Positions 1 to 6,241 of a stretch of 10,148 bases of DNA are shown piece by piece. Source of the stretch: Lutimaribacter salitolerans (lineage in GTDB: Bacteria; Pseudomonadota; Alphaproteobacteria; Rhodobacterales; Rhodobacteraceae); contig NZ_JBHUDD010000130.1 of assembly GCF_042677865.1 (NCBI RefSeq), positions 1 to 10,148 of the forward strand, written 5' to 3'. A program made the translations under genes and the position numbers. Positions within the stretch are counted from its first letter, which is position 1; each line of letters opens with the position of its first letter. Under the pieces are notes generated by a model that had not been told where the DNA came from, ran no database searches, and saw only the letters and a list, made by a program, of their open reading frames with translations.

Positions 1-63
1 CTACCCCCCGGGTGGGTCATTTTTAAATGATCACGATGGGTCAGTTTTGAATGCAGATTGACA
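1..63. mobile_element. Terminus of an IS21-family-like insertion sequence (element lies to the left)
   Basis: The sequence holds two copies of a 17-base direct repeat, at 13-29 and 37-53, 24 bases apart and matching at 15 of 17 positions; both begin TGGGTCA. Read on the minus strand, the outer edge starts TGTCAATCTGCATTC at position 63 and continues into ACTGACCCA-type motifs. This layout, a TG-initiated end with several short internal repeats containing tGGGTCAnTTTT, is what I know from IS21-family (istA/istB) termini. The boundary at 63/64 is supported by the neighbouring gene: its native-looking reading frame stops resembling its family exactly at the codon formed by the TGT. No transposase is visible because the element continues off the left edge. 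Family assignment is by pattern memory, not by search. Confidence 0.6.
13..53 (+). repeat. Two-copy 17-base direct repeat inside the IS end
   Basis: The copies are TGGGTCATTTTTAAATG (13-29) and TGGGTCAGTTTTGAATG (37-53), differing at two positions. Such repeats near element tips are typical transposase-binding sites in the IS21 family. The role is inferred from that family; the repeat itself is directly visible. Confidence 0.7.
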
Positions 64-246
64 GTCTTGCCGCTTGATGCGGCGTGATATGACGTAGCTG
101 GCAGGCCAGGTCAGCAGCGTGCCTGCGATGGCGGCCCCGGCGATCGCGGGCCAGGAATACCAGCCCAGTACCAGAACCACGATGATCAGGGATCCGGTCA
201 CGACTGCGCCAACCGCGAGTGTTAGAAAAATGCTCAGACGATCCAT
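31..246 (-). CDS. Small two-helix membrane protein with a C-terminus replaced by IS sequence
   Basis: This is a 71-residue protein with two predicted membrane helices, at about residues 8-28 and 32-53, followed by the basic stretch SRRIKRQD. It resembles short Rhodobacterales membrane proteins that databases often mislabel as 'CTP synthetase'; no enzymatic motif is present and the function is unknown. The start is well supported by an AAGGAGG ribosome-binding site (253-259 on the plus strand) six bases before the ATG. The last ten residues, CQSAFKTDPS, and the stop codon are encoded by the IS-like end, so the native C-terminus has been swapped. Because relatives end soon after the basic stretch, little native sequence is probably missing and the protein may still insert in the membrane. 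It follows the transglutaminase-like gene on the same strand after 72 bases, so the two may be co-transcribed. Confidence 0.7.
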   Translation of the reverse strand: MDRLSIFLTLAVGAVVTGSLIIVVLVLGWYSWPAIAGAAIAGTLLTWPASYVISRRIKRQDCQSAFKTDPS

Positions 247-252
247 TTGGGT

Positions 253-259
253 CCTCCTT
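253..259 (-). promoter_or_regulatory. Strong ribosome-binding site for the small membrane protein
   Basis: On the minus strand the sequence reads AAGGAGG, six bases before the ATG at 246-244. This is a near-perfect Shine-Dalgarno match and fixes the start codon. It shows the small gene is a real translated gene despite its altered 3' end. Confidence 0.75.
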
Positions 260-318
260 CTGATACCCGTATAACGCCCGAGCCGCCGAATTCGTTCCGA
301 ATCCGTGCCAATCTGCCC

Positions 319-1203
319 TTATGCGGTCGATGCAAGGGTCAGGGCCTCGGATTCGGGCAGGCTTGTCAGCATCTCGCGCAGGTCGGCTTCGGTGGGGGTG
401 CCGCGTATCTCGTCGGTCCAGACCCGGAACACCTTGAGGTCATAGGTTCCGAACGAGGTGATCATCGCGCCATCGGCGGCGTCACGGCCACGCACCATCA
501 GAACCCGGCCGATCTTTGGCGTGTTGTAGCGCGCATCGAACGTGTACCAGCGCCCGCCCAGATAGGCCTCGAACCAGGCGCAGAAGTCGCCGGGACCCGA
601 GTAGGGCACGCCGATGTCACCCAGGTAACCGCTGGCATAGCGCGCGGGGATGTTCATGGCGCGGCACAGGGCGACCGCCAGATGCGCGAAATCGCGGCAG
701 ACGCCTGTCTTTTCGCGTTGCGCATCGCTGGCGGTCTTGGTCGGGCGACCAAAGCCGTAACCGAATGTCAGGTGGTTGTGGACGTGGTTGCAGATCGCCT
801 GCACCAGCGCCCAGCCGGGCGGCGTGTCGCCGAAAAGCCGCAGCGCCTCGGCCGCCAGCGTGTCCGAGTCGCAGTACCGGCTGGCGGTCAGGAATTGCAG
901 CGTGTCGGGCGGCAGATCGGCGACATCATGCTGAAGGGCGTTCCAGTTGTAGATGTCGGGCTGGCCATCATCCTCGACGATGCAGTCCGACCACAGCCGC
1001 AGGCGCCCCGGTGGCGCGGTCAGCCGGGTCCGCCGGTTGCCGAAGACATCGGTGAATACCTCGGTCGGCAAGGCGGGGTCGGTCTGAACCTCTGCCGGTC
1101 CGATCATCCGCCCTGCAAAGCTGGAGTGCGGGGACAGCGCAAGGATCAGCACTGTGTCCGTCTTACTTTCGACGACGATCTCGTGTCCTATGCGAATGAA
1201 CAT
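319..1203 (-). CDS. Transglutaminase-like (cysteine protease fold) protein with altered catalytic histidine position
   Basis: This 294-residue protein has an N-terminal beta-rich region (about 1-110) and a transglutaminase-like domain (about 130-230). The cysteine motif GVCRDFAH places the nucleophile at Cys169, and GGRWYTFDARYN gives the acid at Asp223. The position where the family usually carries the catalytic histidine (motif HAW) reads DFCAW, with Cys208 in place of His. From memory a subfamily has Ser at this position and then DARHN, where His could compensate, but here that residue is Tyr226. Activity as a hydrolase or peptidase is therefore doubtful. There is no signal peptide, so it is probably cytoplasmic. 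The start is supported by an AAAGGA motif five bases before the ATG. It diverges from another transglutaminase-like gene and precedes the small membrane protein. Substrate unknown. The family assignment is firm and the function is not. Confidence 0.88.
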   Translation of the reverse strand: MFIRIGHEIVVESKTDTVLILALSPHSSFAGRMIGPAEVQTDPALPTEVFTDVFGNRRTRLTAPPGRLRLWSDCIVEDDGQPDIYNWNALQHDVADLPPDTLQFLTASRYCDSDTLAAEALRLFGDTPPGWALVQAICNHVHNHLTFGYGFGRPTKTASDAQREKTGVCRDFAHLAVALCRAMNIPARYASGYLGDIGVPYSGPGDFCAWFEAYLGGRWYTFDARYNTPKIGRVLMVRGRDAADGAMITSFGTYDLKVFRVWTDEIRGTPTEADLREMLTSLPESEALTLASTA

Positions 1204-1322
1204 TGCCGTCCTTTCTGGCCTGCCATATGGTGCGGGCTTGCATTGTGCGCGCCCGGGTCCGTCAAATTGCGTTCAGGCGCCGCGATCCGTCACCCTGCAC
1301 GATCAGGTAAAGGGGCAATCCC
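1204..1322. promoter_or_regulatory. Divergent intergenic region between the two transglutaminase-like genes
   Basis: About 119 bases separate the outward-facing starts of the two transglutaminase-like genes, so promoters for both strands should lie here. I see no convincing -35/-10 pair or operator palindrome. The minus-strand gene has an AAAGGA ribosome-binding site at its edge and the plus-strand gene has AAAGGGG at 1309-1315. The promoter role is inferred from the gene arrangement only. Confidence 0.4.
1309..1315 (+). promoter_or_regulatory. Putative ribosome-binding site pointing to a non-ATG start at 1323
   Basis: AAAGGGG lies seven bases before the ATC codon at 1323 and directly after the in-frame TAA at 1308-1310 that bounds the reading frame. 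No comparable motif precedes the first ATG at 1398. Together with family-like residues encoded between 1323 and 1397, this supports a start near 1323 rather than at 1398. Confidence 0.5.
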
Positions 1323-2201
1323 ATCCGAACCCTGCGCATCCTTCATCGAACACGATACGCGTATGACCGCCCGGTCACGTTCGGCGAGCATCGTCTGATG
1401 ATCCGCCCCCGCGACGGGCATGACATGCGTATTCTGGATTCCAGCCTGACCGTATCACCCCGTGCCGACGTGCACTGGGCCTTTGATACCTTTGGAAACT
1501 CCGTTGCGCTGCTTTCGTTCCACGACGAGGCGGATGAACTGGTGATCGAAAGCGGACTGCTGCTGCGCCGCTATGGCCTGGACGAGCCGATGGCCCGGAT
1601 CAAGCGCTACGCGGGCGGCTACCCGGTAGAGTATGACAGGGATGAGCGTATCGACCTTGGCCCCTACATGCTGCCGGACCAGCCGCAGGACCAGCAGGCG
1701 GTGCAGGCGTGGATCGCGCAGACGCTGCCCGGACTGCCCGGCGGCAGCCTTCAGGTTCTCGACGCCCTCGGAACGGGCATTCACGGCGCATTCCGCTATG
1801 CCCGGCGCGAGGAGGAGGGCGTGCAGACGCCATCGCAAACCATCGCTCTGGGCTCCGGCACCTGCAGGGATTTCGCGCTGTTCCTGATGGAGGCCGCGCG
1901 CAATCTGGGGTTTGCCGCCCGGTTCGTCACCGGATACCTGCATGACGAGGTGGCCGGCGTCGACACCGGCGAGGACATGACCGGCGGCGGCGCGACCCAT
2001 GCCTGGGCCGATATCTTCGTGCCCGGTGCCGGCTGGGTCGAGTTCGACCCGACCAACCGCATCTTTGCCAGCCGCAACCTGATCCGCGTCGCCACGACCC
2101 GCACGCCGTCGCAGGCCCTGCCGGTCAGCGGGACATTCGCGTCGCAGGGTGGCACCTTGCTTGGCCTTCAGGTATCGGTCGCCGTCACCAACGTGGACTG
2201 A
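1323..2201 (+). CDS. Transglutaminase-like protein with complete Cys-His-Asp triad; start codon non-canonical or lost
   Basis: From the first ATG (1398) the product is 267 residues. The in-frame codons upstream encode RILHRTRYAYDRPVTFGEHR, which reads as the usual N-terminal strand of bacterial transglutaminase-like proteins and flows into RLMIRPRDGHD, so the true protein is about 292 residues. No ATG, GTG or TTG exists in that extension; ATC at 1323 sits seven bases after AAAGGGG and could be a rare start or a mutated ATG. Numbered from 1398, the domain has Cys156 (GTCRDFA), His201 (ATHAWADIF) and Asp217 (VEFDPTN), a full catalytic triad, following an N-terminal beta domain. There is no signal peptide. 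It is probably an amidase, peptidase or transamidase of unknown substrate. It is divergent to, and distinct from, the neighbouring homologue, which has an altered triad. If the first ATG is used instead, the protein loses about 25 residues of its first domain. Confidence 0.85.
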   Translation: MRTLRILHRTRYAYDRPVTFGEHRLMIRPRDGHDMRILDSSLTVSPRADVHWAFDTFGNSVALLSFHDEADELVIESGLLLRRYGLDEPMARIKRYAGGYPVEYDRDERIDLGPYMLPDQPQDQQAVQAWIAQTLPGLPGGSLQVLDALGTGIHGAFRYARREEEGVQTPSQTIALGSGTCRDFALFLMEAARNLGFAARFVTGYLHDEVAGVDTGEDMTGGGATHAWADIFVPGAGWVEFDPTNRIFASRNLIRVATTRTPSQALPVSGTFASQGGTLLGLQVSVAVTNVD

Positions 2202-2216
2202 TGGACTGACGCGCGC

Positions 2217-2236
2217 GGGCTAACACGGGTTAGTCC
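2217..2236 (+). terminator. Possible hairpin after the second transglutaminase-like gene
   Basis: An eight-pair stem (2217-2224 with 2229-2236, one G-T pair) closes a four-base loop, 16 bases after the stop codon. It is followed by a GC-rich palindromic stretch and not by a run of T, so it is not a classical rho-independent terminator. It could weaken read-through into the DUF421 gene or stabilise the upstream mRNA. The hairpin is seen in the sequence; the role is a guess. Confidence 0.3.
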
Positions 2237-2315
2237 GGGCCGGCCCCGGCTATGGCACCACGCCCTCACCGGCGGTCAGCCTGCGACGATCGGCACCCCA
2301 AACGAAAGACAGGCG

Positions 2316-2795
2316 ATGTCTGACCCGATCTTCTTTGACACCTGGCTTGGACTGTTGCGCATTCCTGTCGTCGGCATCCTTGCCTATGCCACCCTGATCC
2401 TGATGCTGCGCATCTCGGGCAAGCGCACGCTGAGCAAGCTGAACGCCTTTGACCTGCTGGTGACGGTCGCGCTGGGGTCGACCCTTGCCACAGTCCTTCT
2501 CAACAAGTCCGTGCCGCTGGCCGAAGGCATCCTTGCGCTGGCGCTGCTGATCGGTCTGCAATTCGCCATCACATGGGCGTCGATCCGGTCCGACCGCTTT
2601 CAGAACCTGATCAAGTCCGAGCCAACGCTTCTGGTGCACAACGGCCGCTATCTTGACGCGGCCCTGCGCCAGCAACGCATCACGCGCGAAGAGATTGGCG
2701 CTGCGCTGCGACAGACCGGGCGCAGCGACATCGACGAGGTGATCTCCGTCGTGCTGGAAACCGACGGTTCGATGACCGTCCTGCCCAGGTCCTGA
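2316..2795 (+). CDS. DUF421 / YetF-type membrane protein
   Basis: This 159-residue protein has three predicted membrane helices, at about 13-32, 44-63 and 69-89, followed by a small soluble domain (about 100-159). The signature RISGKRTLSKLNAFDLLVTV (32-51) and the segment EPTLLVHNGRYLDAALRQ (102-119) match the DUF421 family, whose best known member is Bacillus YetF. The biochemical role of the family is not settled; members occur in stress and spore-envelope contexts in Firmicutes and are common in Proteobacteria. The soluble domain should face the cytoplasm. The length is on the short side but the protein looks complete. The ribosome-binding site is weak (an AAAGACAGG-like stretch just upstream). 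It lies between the transglutaminase-like gene and a cation channel gene, 63 bases before the latter. Confidence 0.88.
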   Translation: MSDPIFFDTWLGLLRIPVVGILAYATLILMLRISGKRTLSKLNAFDLLVTVALGSTLATVLLNKSVPLAEGILALALLIGLQFAITWASIRSDRFQNLIKSEPTLLVHNGRYLDAALRQQRITREEIGAALRQTGRSDIDEVISVVLETDGSMTVLPRS

Positions 2796-2858
2796 CCGTC
2801 ATGGCGCAACGGGAAAACCGCTCGCCAAAGGCATGTCATCGGGCCATAGTCTGATCAT

Positions 2859-3638
2859 ATGGACTCTGTGCAGCGAACCATCCGACTGCTTTACAACGGC
2901 CACAGCCAATCGGCGCAGCGGTTTCGCTATGCGCTGGTCACCTTTGACGCGGCGACCATCCTGTATTTCATCATCAGCGCCGCGTTCGAGCAAACGACGC
3001 TGATCTGGGCGCTCGATACCGTGCTTGGCGTCCTGATCCTTTGCGATCTGGTGGCGCGTTTCTGGATTTCGGAAAACCGCCGCCAAGAATGCCTGAAACT
3101 CTACACGATCGCCGATCTTCTGGTCGTGGCCTCGCTGCTTCTGGCGCCGATCTTTACCGATGATCTGGCCTTCCTGCGCATCTTGCGCGGCTTGCGGCTG
3201 ATCCATTCCTATCACCTGATCCGCGACCTGCGCCGCGACAGCCGTTTCTTTCGCCTGCACGAGGACGCGATCCTTGCCGCCGTCAACCTGTTCGTCTTTG
3301 TCTTCGTGATGACATCGCTGGTGTTCGTCGTGGCGTTTGACGATACCGCAGGGCCGGCTGGCTATATCGATGCGCTCTACTTTACCGTGGCGACGCTGAC
3401 GACGACGGGCTTTGGTGACATCACCATGACCACGCCGGGGGGCAGGCTGCTTGCGGTGTTCATCATGGTGGTGGGCGTCGCGCTGTTCGTGCAACTGGCG
3501 CGGGCGATCTTTCAGCCCTCAAAGATCCGGCACAAATGCCCTGAATGCGGCTTGAACCGCCACGACCCCGACGCGATCCACTGCAAGCATTGCGGTGAAA
3601 CGCTGAAGATCGAGACCGAAGGCAGCAACGGGGCTTGA
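2859..3638 (+). CDS. Voltage-gated-type potassium channel with C-terminal zinc ribbon
   Basis: This 259-residue inner-membrane protein has the S1-S6 layout of the voltage-gated ion channel superfamily. Helices lie at about 25-43, 50-70, 82-100, S4 at 103-126, S5 at 136-160, a pore loop at 168-190 and S6 at 195-217. S4 carries a basic residue every third position (Arg107, Arg110, Arg113, His116, His119, Arg122, Arg125). The pore filter is TTGFGD (182-187), a variant of the potassium-selective TVGYGD. After S6 the tail holds two CxxC pairs (Cys227/Cys230 and Cys242/Cys245) that form a likely zinc ribbon, in place of the RCK or cyclic-nucleotide domain often attached to such channels. It probably conducts K+ and may be gated by voltage, metal or redox state through the ribbon; gating is inference. 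No clear ribosome-binding site precedes the ATG, so the start is the least certain part. Confidence 0.9.
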   Translation: MDSVQRTIRLLYNGHSQSAQRFRYALVTFDAATILYFIISAAFEQTTLIWALDTVLGVLILCDLVARFWISENRRQECLKLYTIADLLVVASLLLAPIFTDDLAFLRILRGLRLIHSYHLIRDLRRDSRFFRLHEDAILAAVNLFVFVFVMTSLVFVVAFDDTAGPAGYIDALYFTVATLTTTGFGDITMTTPGGRLLAVFIMVVGVALFVQLARAIFQPSKIRHKCPECGLNRHDPDAIHCKHCGETLKIETEGSNGA

Positions 3639-3750
3639 AAAAGCGGCCGCACCCGTCGCGGCACTTGCACAAACGCATCACCCTGCGGGAACGACGCCGA
3701 CCGCTCGGGGTTGTGGATCTGTCACGACATGATCCGCACACGAGGTTTGG

Positions 3751-5295
3751 ATGCAGCACGACCCCACTCTACCCCTGCCGGTGCAGGCCCGTTCGCGGTT
3801 TTCCGCGTGGCGCATCTGTGCGGTTGCCATCGGGGGGAGTGGGATCGTTCTCGTGCCGGCCTTGACCCTTGTGGTGGCGGCGCTGACGATCCTTGTTCAG
3901 ACGGTCCTGATCGTCATCTGCAACCTGCCAGCGGTGCGTCGGACAGGCACGGCGCTGCGCGATGATGAAACGCCCGGTCACGCATCCGCGCCGGTGCTGT
4001 CCATCCATATCGCCGCGCGCAACGAGCCGCCCGCTGTCCTGATCGCGACTCTTGAAAGCCTGCGCCGGCAGACCGATGCGCCCGAACATGAAGTCATCGT
4101 GATGATCAACAACACCCCCTGTGCTGAACTGTGGCAGCCGGTCGAACGCTGGTGCCACAAGGCCGGACGGCAGTTTCGGCTGGTCAGGCGCGACCGCGTC
4201 ACAGGGGCCAAAGCCGGGGCGCTGAACATCGCGCTGCGCCAGACACGGCCGACGGCCAGCCATGTCGTCGTGCTGGATGCCGATTATCAGGTCGTGCCGG
4301 GGTTCCTGTCGGTGATCGCGGCCGAGCTGCGCAGGACCGGCGCGGATTTTGTGCAGTTTCCGCAGGCCTATCGCCACCTGTCGCCACGCACCCAGGGCCT
4401 GTCGTTCGAGCTGGCCGAGTATTTCAACCGCCACGCGCGCGCCGCCAACCGGGCCGACGCGATGCTGCTGACCGGCACGTTGAGCGTGATCCGCCGGGAT
4501 GCGCTGGCCACGGTCGGTGGCTGGCCAAGCCAAAGCTGCACCGAAGACGCCGAACTGGGCACCAAGCTGATCGCCGCAGGCTATCGCGGCGTGTTCATCG
4601 ACCGGGTGGTCGGGCGCGGGCTGATGCCGCTGGACCTGCGCAACCTGCACGGCCAGCGACAGCGGTGGGCCGCAGGCAATGCGCGCGTTCTGGCCGGTGC
4701 GCTGCGCGGCTGGCTTGGGCCGGGGCGCGACGCCGGGGCAGGGCCGTTGCAGCGCATGCTTGTGGTGGCCCAGCTTGCGGCATGGCTGAACCTTGGGGCG
4801 GTCGCGGTCGTGACCCTGCTGGCCGCTGTGGTTCAGGCCGGGTTTGGCCGTGCGACCGGCCTTGGCACAGCGATCCCTGATACCACGATACTTCTGTCCT
4901 TCGCGACGATGGGGCTGATCCTGGGCGCGACGGCCTGGCCGATCCTGCGTGCCATGCTGCCCGAAGTGCCGGTGTCCGTGCGCATGCAGGCGCTGGCGTC
5001 GCGGCTGTCGATGCTCCCGATCTCGGCCTGCGCCACGATCGAGGGATTGCAGAGCAAGCGGCAGGCGTTCCGCGTCACGGCCAAGGTTCAGCCGACCGCG
5101 CACGCGGCGCAAATCACCTCGATCCTGTCGGTCACCGCGACCCTTGGTCTTGCGCTGGTCCTTGTGGCGGTCCTGTCGACCGATCCGGTCGTGGCCGCAG
5201 CGGGCCTGCTGCTGCTGCTGCCGCCGGCCGGGGCATGGGCGATCCGCAAACCGCTGTCGCGATACGCGGCAGATGTGTCCGAGCGGGAGGGCTGA
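3751..5295 (+). CDS. Membrane-bound GT2 glycosyltransferase, processive (cellulose/chitin synthase-like) type
   Basis: This 514-residue protein starts with a helix pair at about 20-60, followed by a cytoplasmic GT-A domain (about 80-310) and a C-terminal block of membrane helices (about 333-360, 373-395 and 450-495). It shows the GT2 signatures of BcsA, NodC and related synthases: KAGALN (154-159), DAD (176-178), TED (264-266, the catalytic base motif) and QRQRW (302-306, the Q-x-x-RW acceptor motif). It should transfer sugar from a nucleotide donor at the inner membrane and could make a chain or a single linkage; donor and product cannot be read from sequence. GAGG lies five bases before the ATG. 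It is the first gene of a six-gene operon, after a 112-base gap from the channel gene, so the operon promoter probably lies in or before that gap. The next gene starts one base after its stop codon. Confidence 0.92.
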   Translation: MQHDPTLPLPVQARSRFSAWRICAVAIGGSGIVLVPALTLVVAALTILVQTVLIVICNLPAVRRTGTALRDDETPGHASAPVLSIHIAARNEPPAVLIATLESLRRQTDAPEHEVIVMINNTPCAELWQPVERWCHKAGRQFRLVRRDRVTGAKAGALNIALRQTRPTASHVVVLDADYQVVPGFLSVIAAELRRTGADFVQFPQAYRHLSPRTQGLSFELAEYFNRHARAANRADAMLLTGTLSVIRRDALATVGGWPSQSCTEDAELGTKLIAAGYRGVFIDRVVGRGLMPLDLRNLHGQRQRWAAGNARVLAGALRGWLGPGRDAGAGPLQRMLVVAQLAAWLNLGAVAVVTLLAAVVQAGFGRATGLGTAIPDTTILLSFATMGLILGATAWPILRAMLPEVPVSVRMQALASRLSMLPISACATIEGLQSKRQAFRVTAKVQPTAHAAQITSILSVTATLGLALVLVAVLSTDPVVAAAGLLLLLPPAGAWAIRKPLSRYAADVSEREG

Positions 5296-5296
5296 G

Positions 5297-6241
5297 ATGG
5301 ACCTGCCCGTCTGCATCGTGATCCCCACCTTCAACCGCGCGCACAGCATCGGTGCTGCGGTCAAGGCGGCATTGTCGCAGTCGCACACGGACGTGCGGGT
5401 GCTGGTCATCGACGATGCGTCAACCGATGCTACCGCAACGGTGCTGGCGACGTTCCGTGACGACCCGCGGCTCTGCTGCATCCGGCTTGCCACCAACGTC
5501 GGCACCGCGGGCGCCAAGAACCTGGGCATCCTGCTGGCAGGCGAGCGCGCGGTCACGTTTCACGATTCCGATGACATCCCCCACCGCGACAAGGTGCTGT
5601 GCCAGTCCCGCGCGCTGAACATCCGCGACATCCCGGCCGATCCCTGCCTGAACTGGGCGCTGGCCGGGCAGGAACCGGGCAGCCCGCTGACCGTGGGCGC
5701 GGTGCTGATCCATCACGCGCTGGTTCTGCCCGATGGCCGGCAGGTGGAGATCCGGCGCCAGATTTCCCTGATCGACGACGTGTTTCCCAACCTTCAGGTC
5801 GGCTCGACCATTCCGGGCGACTGGACCCATGTCAACTCGGGCCTGTTTCACCCCGATGTGTTCCGGCGTCTGGGCGGCTTTGCCGAATGCATCGAAGAGG
5901 ACCGCGAGTTTCGCAACCGCCTGATCCTGTCGGGCGAGGTGATCCGGGTGATCGACGACATCCTGCTGACCAAGATCGAGACGGCGGATTCCCTGACGCA
6001 ATCGGCCGCCACCGATTATTCCAGTGTGCGCCGCATTGCCGACCGGCGGCGGGTCTGGGCCAAGGTTGAGCACTGGCTGGCCACCCGCGAGGTCGCGCCC
6101 GAGCCGATCCACCTGCCGGACCTTGCGGTCGCGGATGTGTCGCGGATGGGTCTGCTGCACCGCTCGGGCGCGATGAGCACCGAAGGAACGCAGGCGCGGC
6201 TGACCCGTCTGTTTGCCGATGATCACAGGCAGAGCGCGTGA
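5297..6241 (+). CDS. GT2-type glycosyltransferase (soluble, GT-A fold)
   Basis: This 314-residue protein opens with VCIVIPTFNRAHSI (5-18), the classic N-terminal strand of GT2 enzymes. VIDDASTDAT (37-46) binds the nucleotide, DSDD (90-93) is the metal-binding DxD-type motif, and VNSGLFHPDVFRRLGGF with EEDREF (201-206 region) forms the acceptor and catalytic-base area. No membrane helix is seen, so it is probably peripheral or cytoplasmic. The start at 5297 is preferred because GGGAGGG (5285-5291) lies five bases upstream and the GT2 fold begins within a few residues; the frame is open for several hundred bases further upstream but only overlaps the preceding gene. It is separated from that gene by one base and shares one base with the next gene (TGATG). 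Sugar specificity is unknown. Confidence 0.9.
   Translation: MDLPVCIVIPTFNRAHSIGAAVKAALSQSHTDVRVLVIDDASTDATATVLATFRDDPRLCCIRLATNVGTAGAKNLGILLAGERAVTFHDSDDIPHRDKVLCQSRALNIRDIPADPCLNWALAGQEPGSPLTVGAVLIHHALVLPDGRQVEIRRQISLIDDVFPNLQVGSTIPGDWTHVNSGLFHPDVFRRLGGFAECIEEDREFRNRLILSGEVIRVIDDILLTKIETADSLTQSAATDYSSVRRIADRRRVWAKVEHWLATREVAPEPIHLPDLAVADVSRMGLLHRSGAMSTEGTQARLTRLFADDHRQSA

Noticed and set aside
247..1398. Long open frame on the plus strand opposite the minus-strand transglutaminase-like gene
   Set aside because: It is antisense to a clearly recognisable gene, its translation is low-complexity and Arg/Gly-rich with no family motif, and it is expected by chance in GC-rich DNA.
2799..3494. Minus-strand open frame opposite the channel gene
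   Set aside because: The translation is charged and repetitive without a fold, and the plus strand clearly encodes a channel with filter and zinc ribbon.
3635..3865. Small plus-strand open frame in the gap before the glycosyltransferase operon
   Set aside because: It is Arg-rich with no motif and mostly overlaps the first glycosyltransferase gene in another frame.
4949..5296. Possible N-terminal extension of the second glycosyltransferase
   Set aside because: The extension overlaps the preceding gene, is Arg/Cys/Ser-rich without a fold, and a good ribosome-binding site and the GT2 N-terminal strand favour the ATG at 5297.
3769..5556. 595-codon open frame on the minus strand opposite the first two glycosyltransferases
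   Set aside because: The translation is rich in Arg, Gln and His without domains, while the plus strand has strong GT2 motifs. It is a codon-bias shadow.
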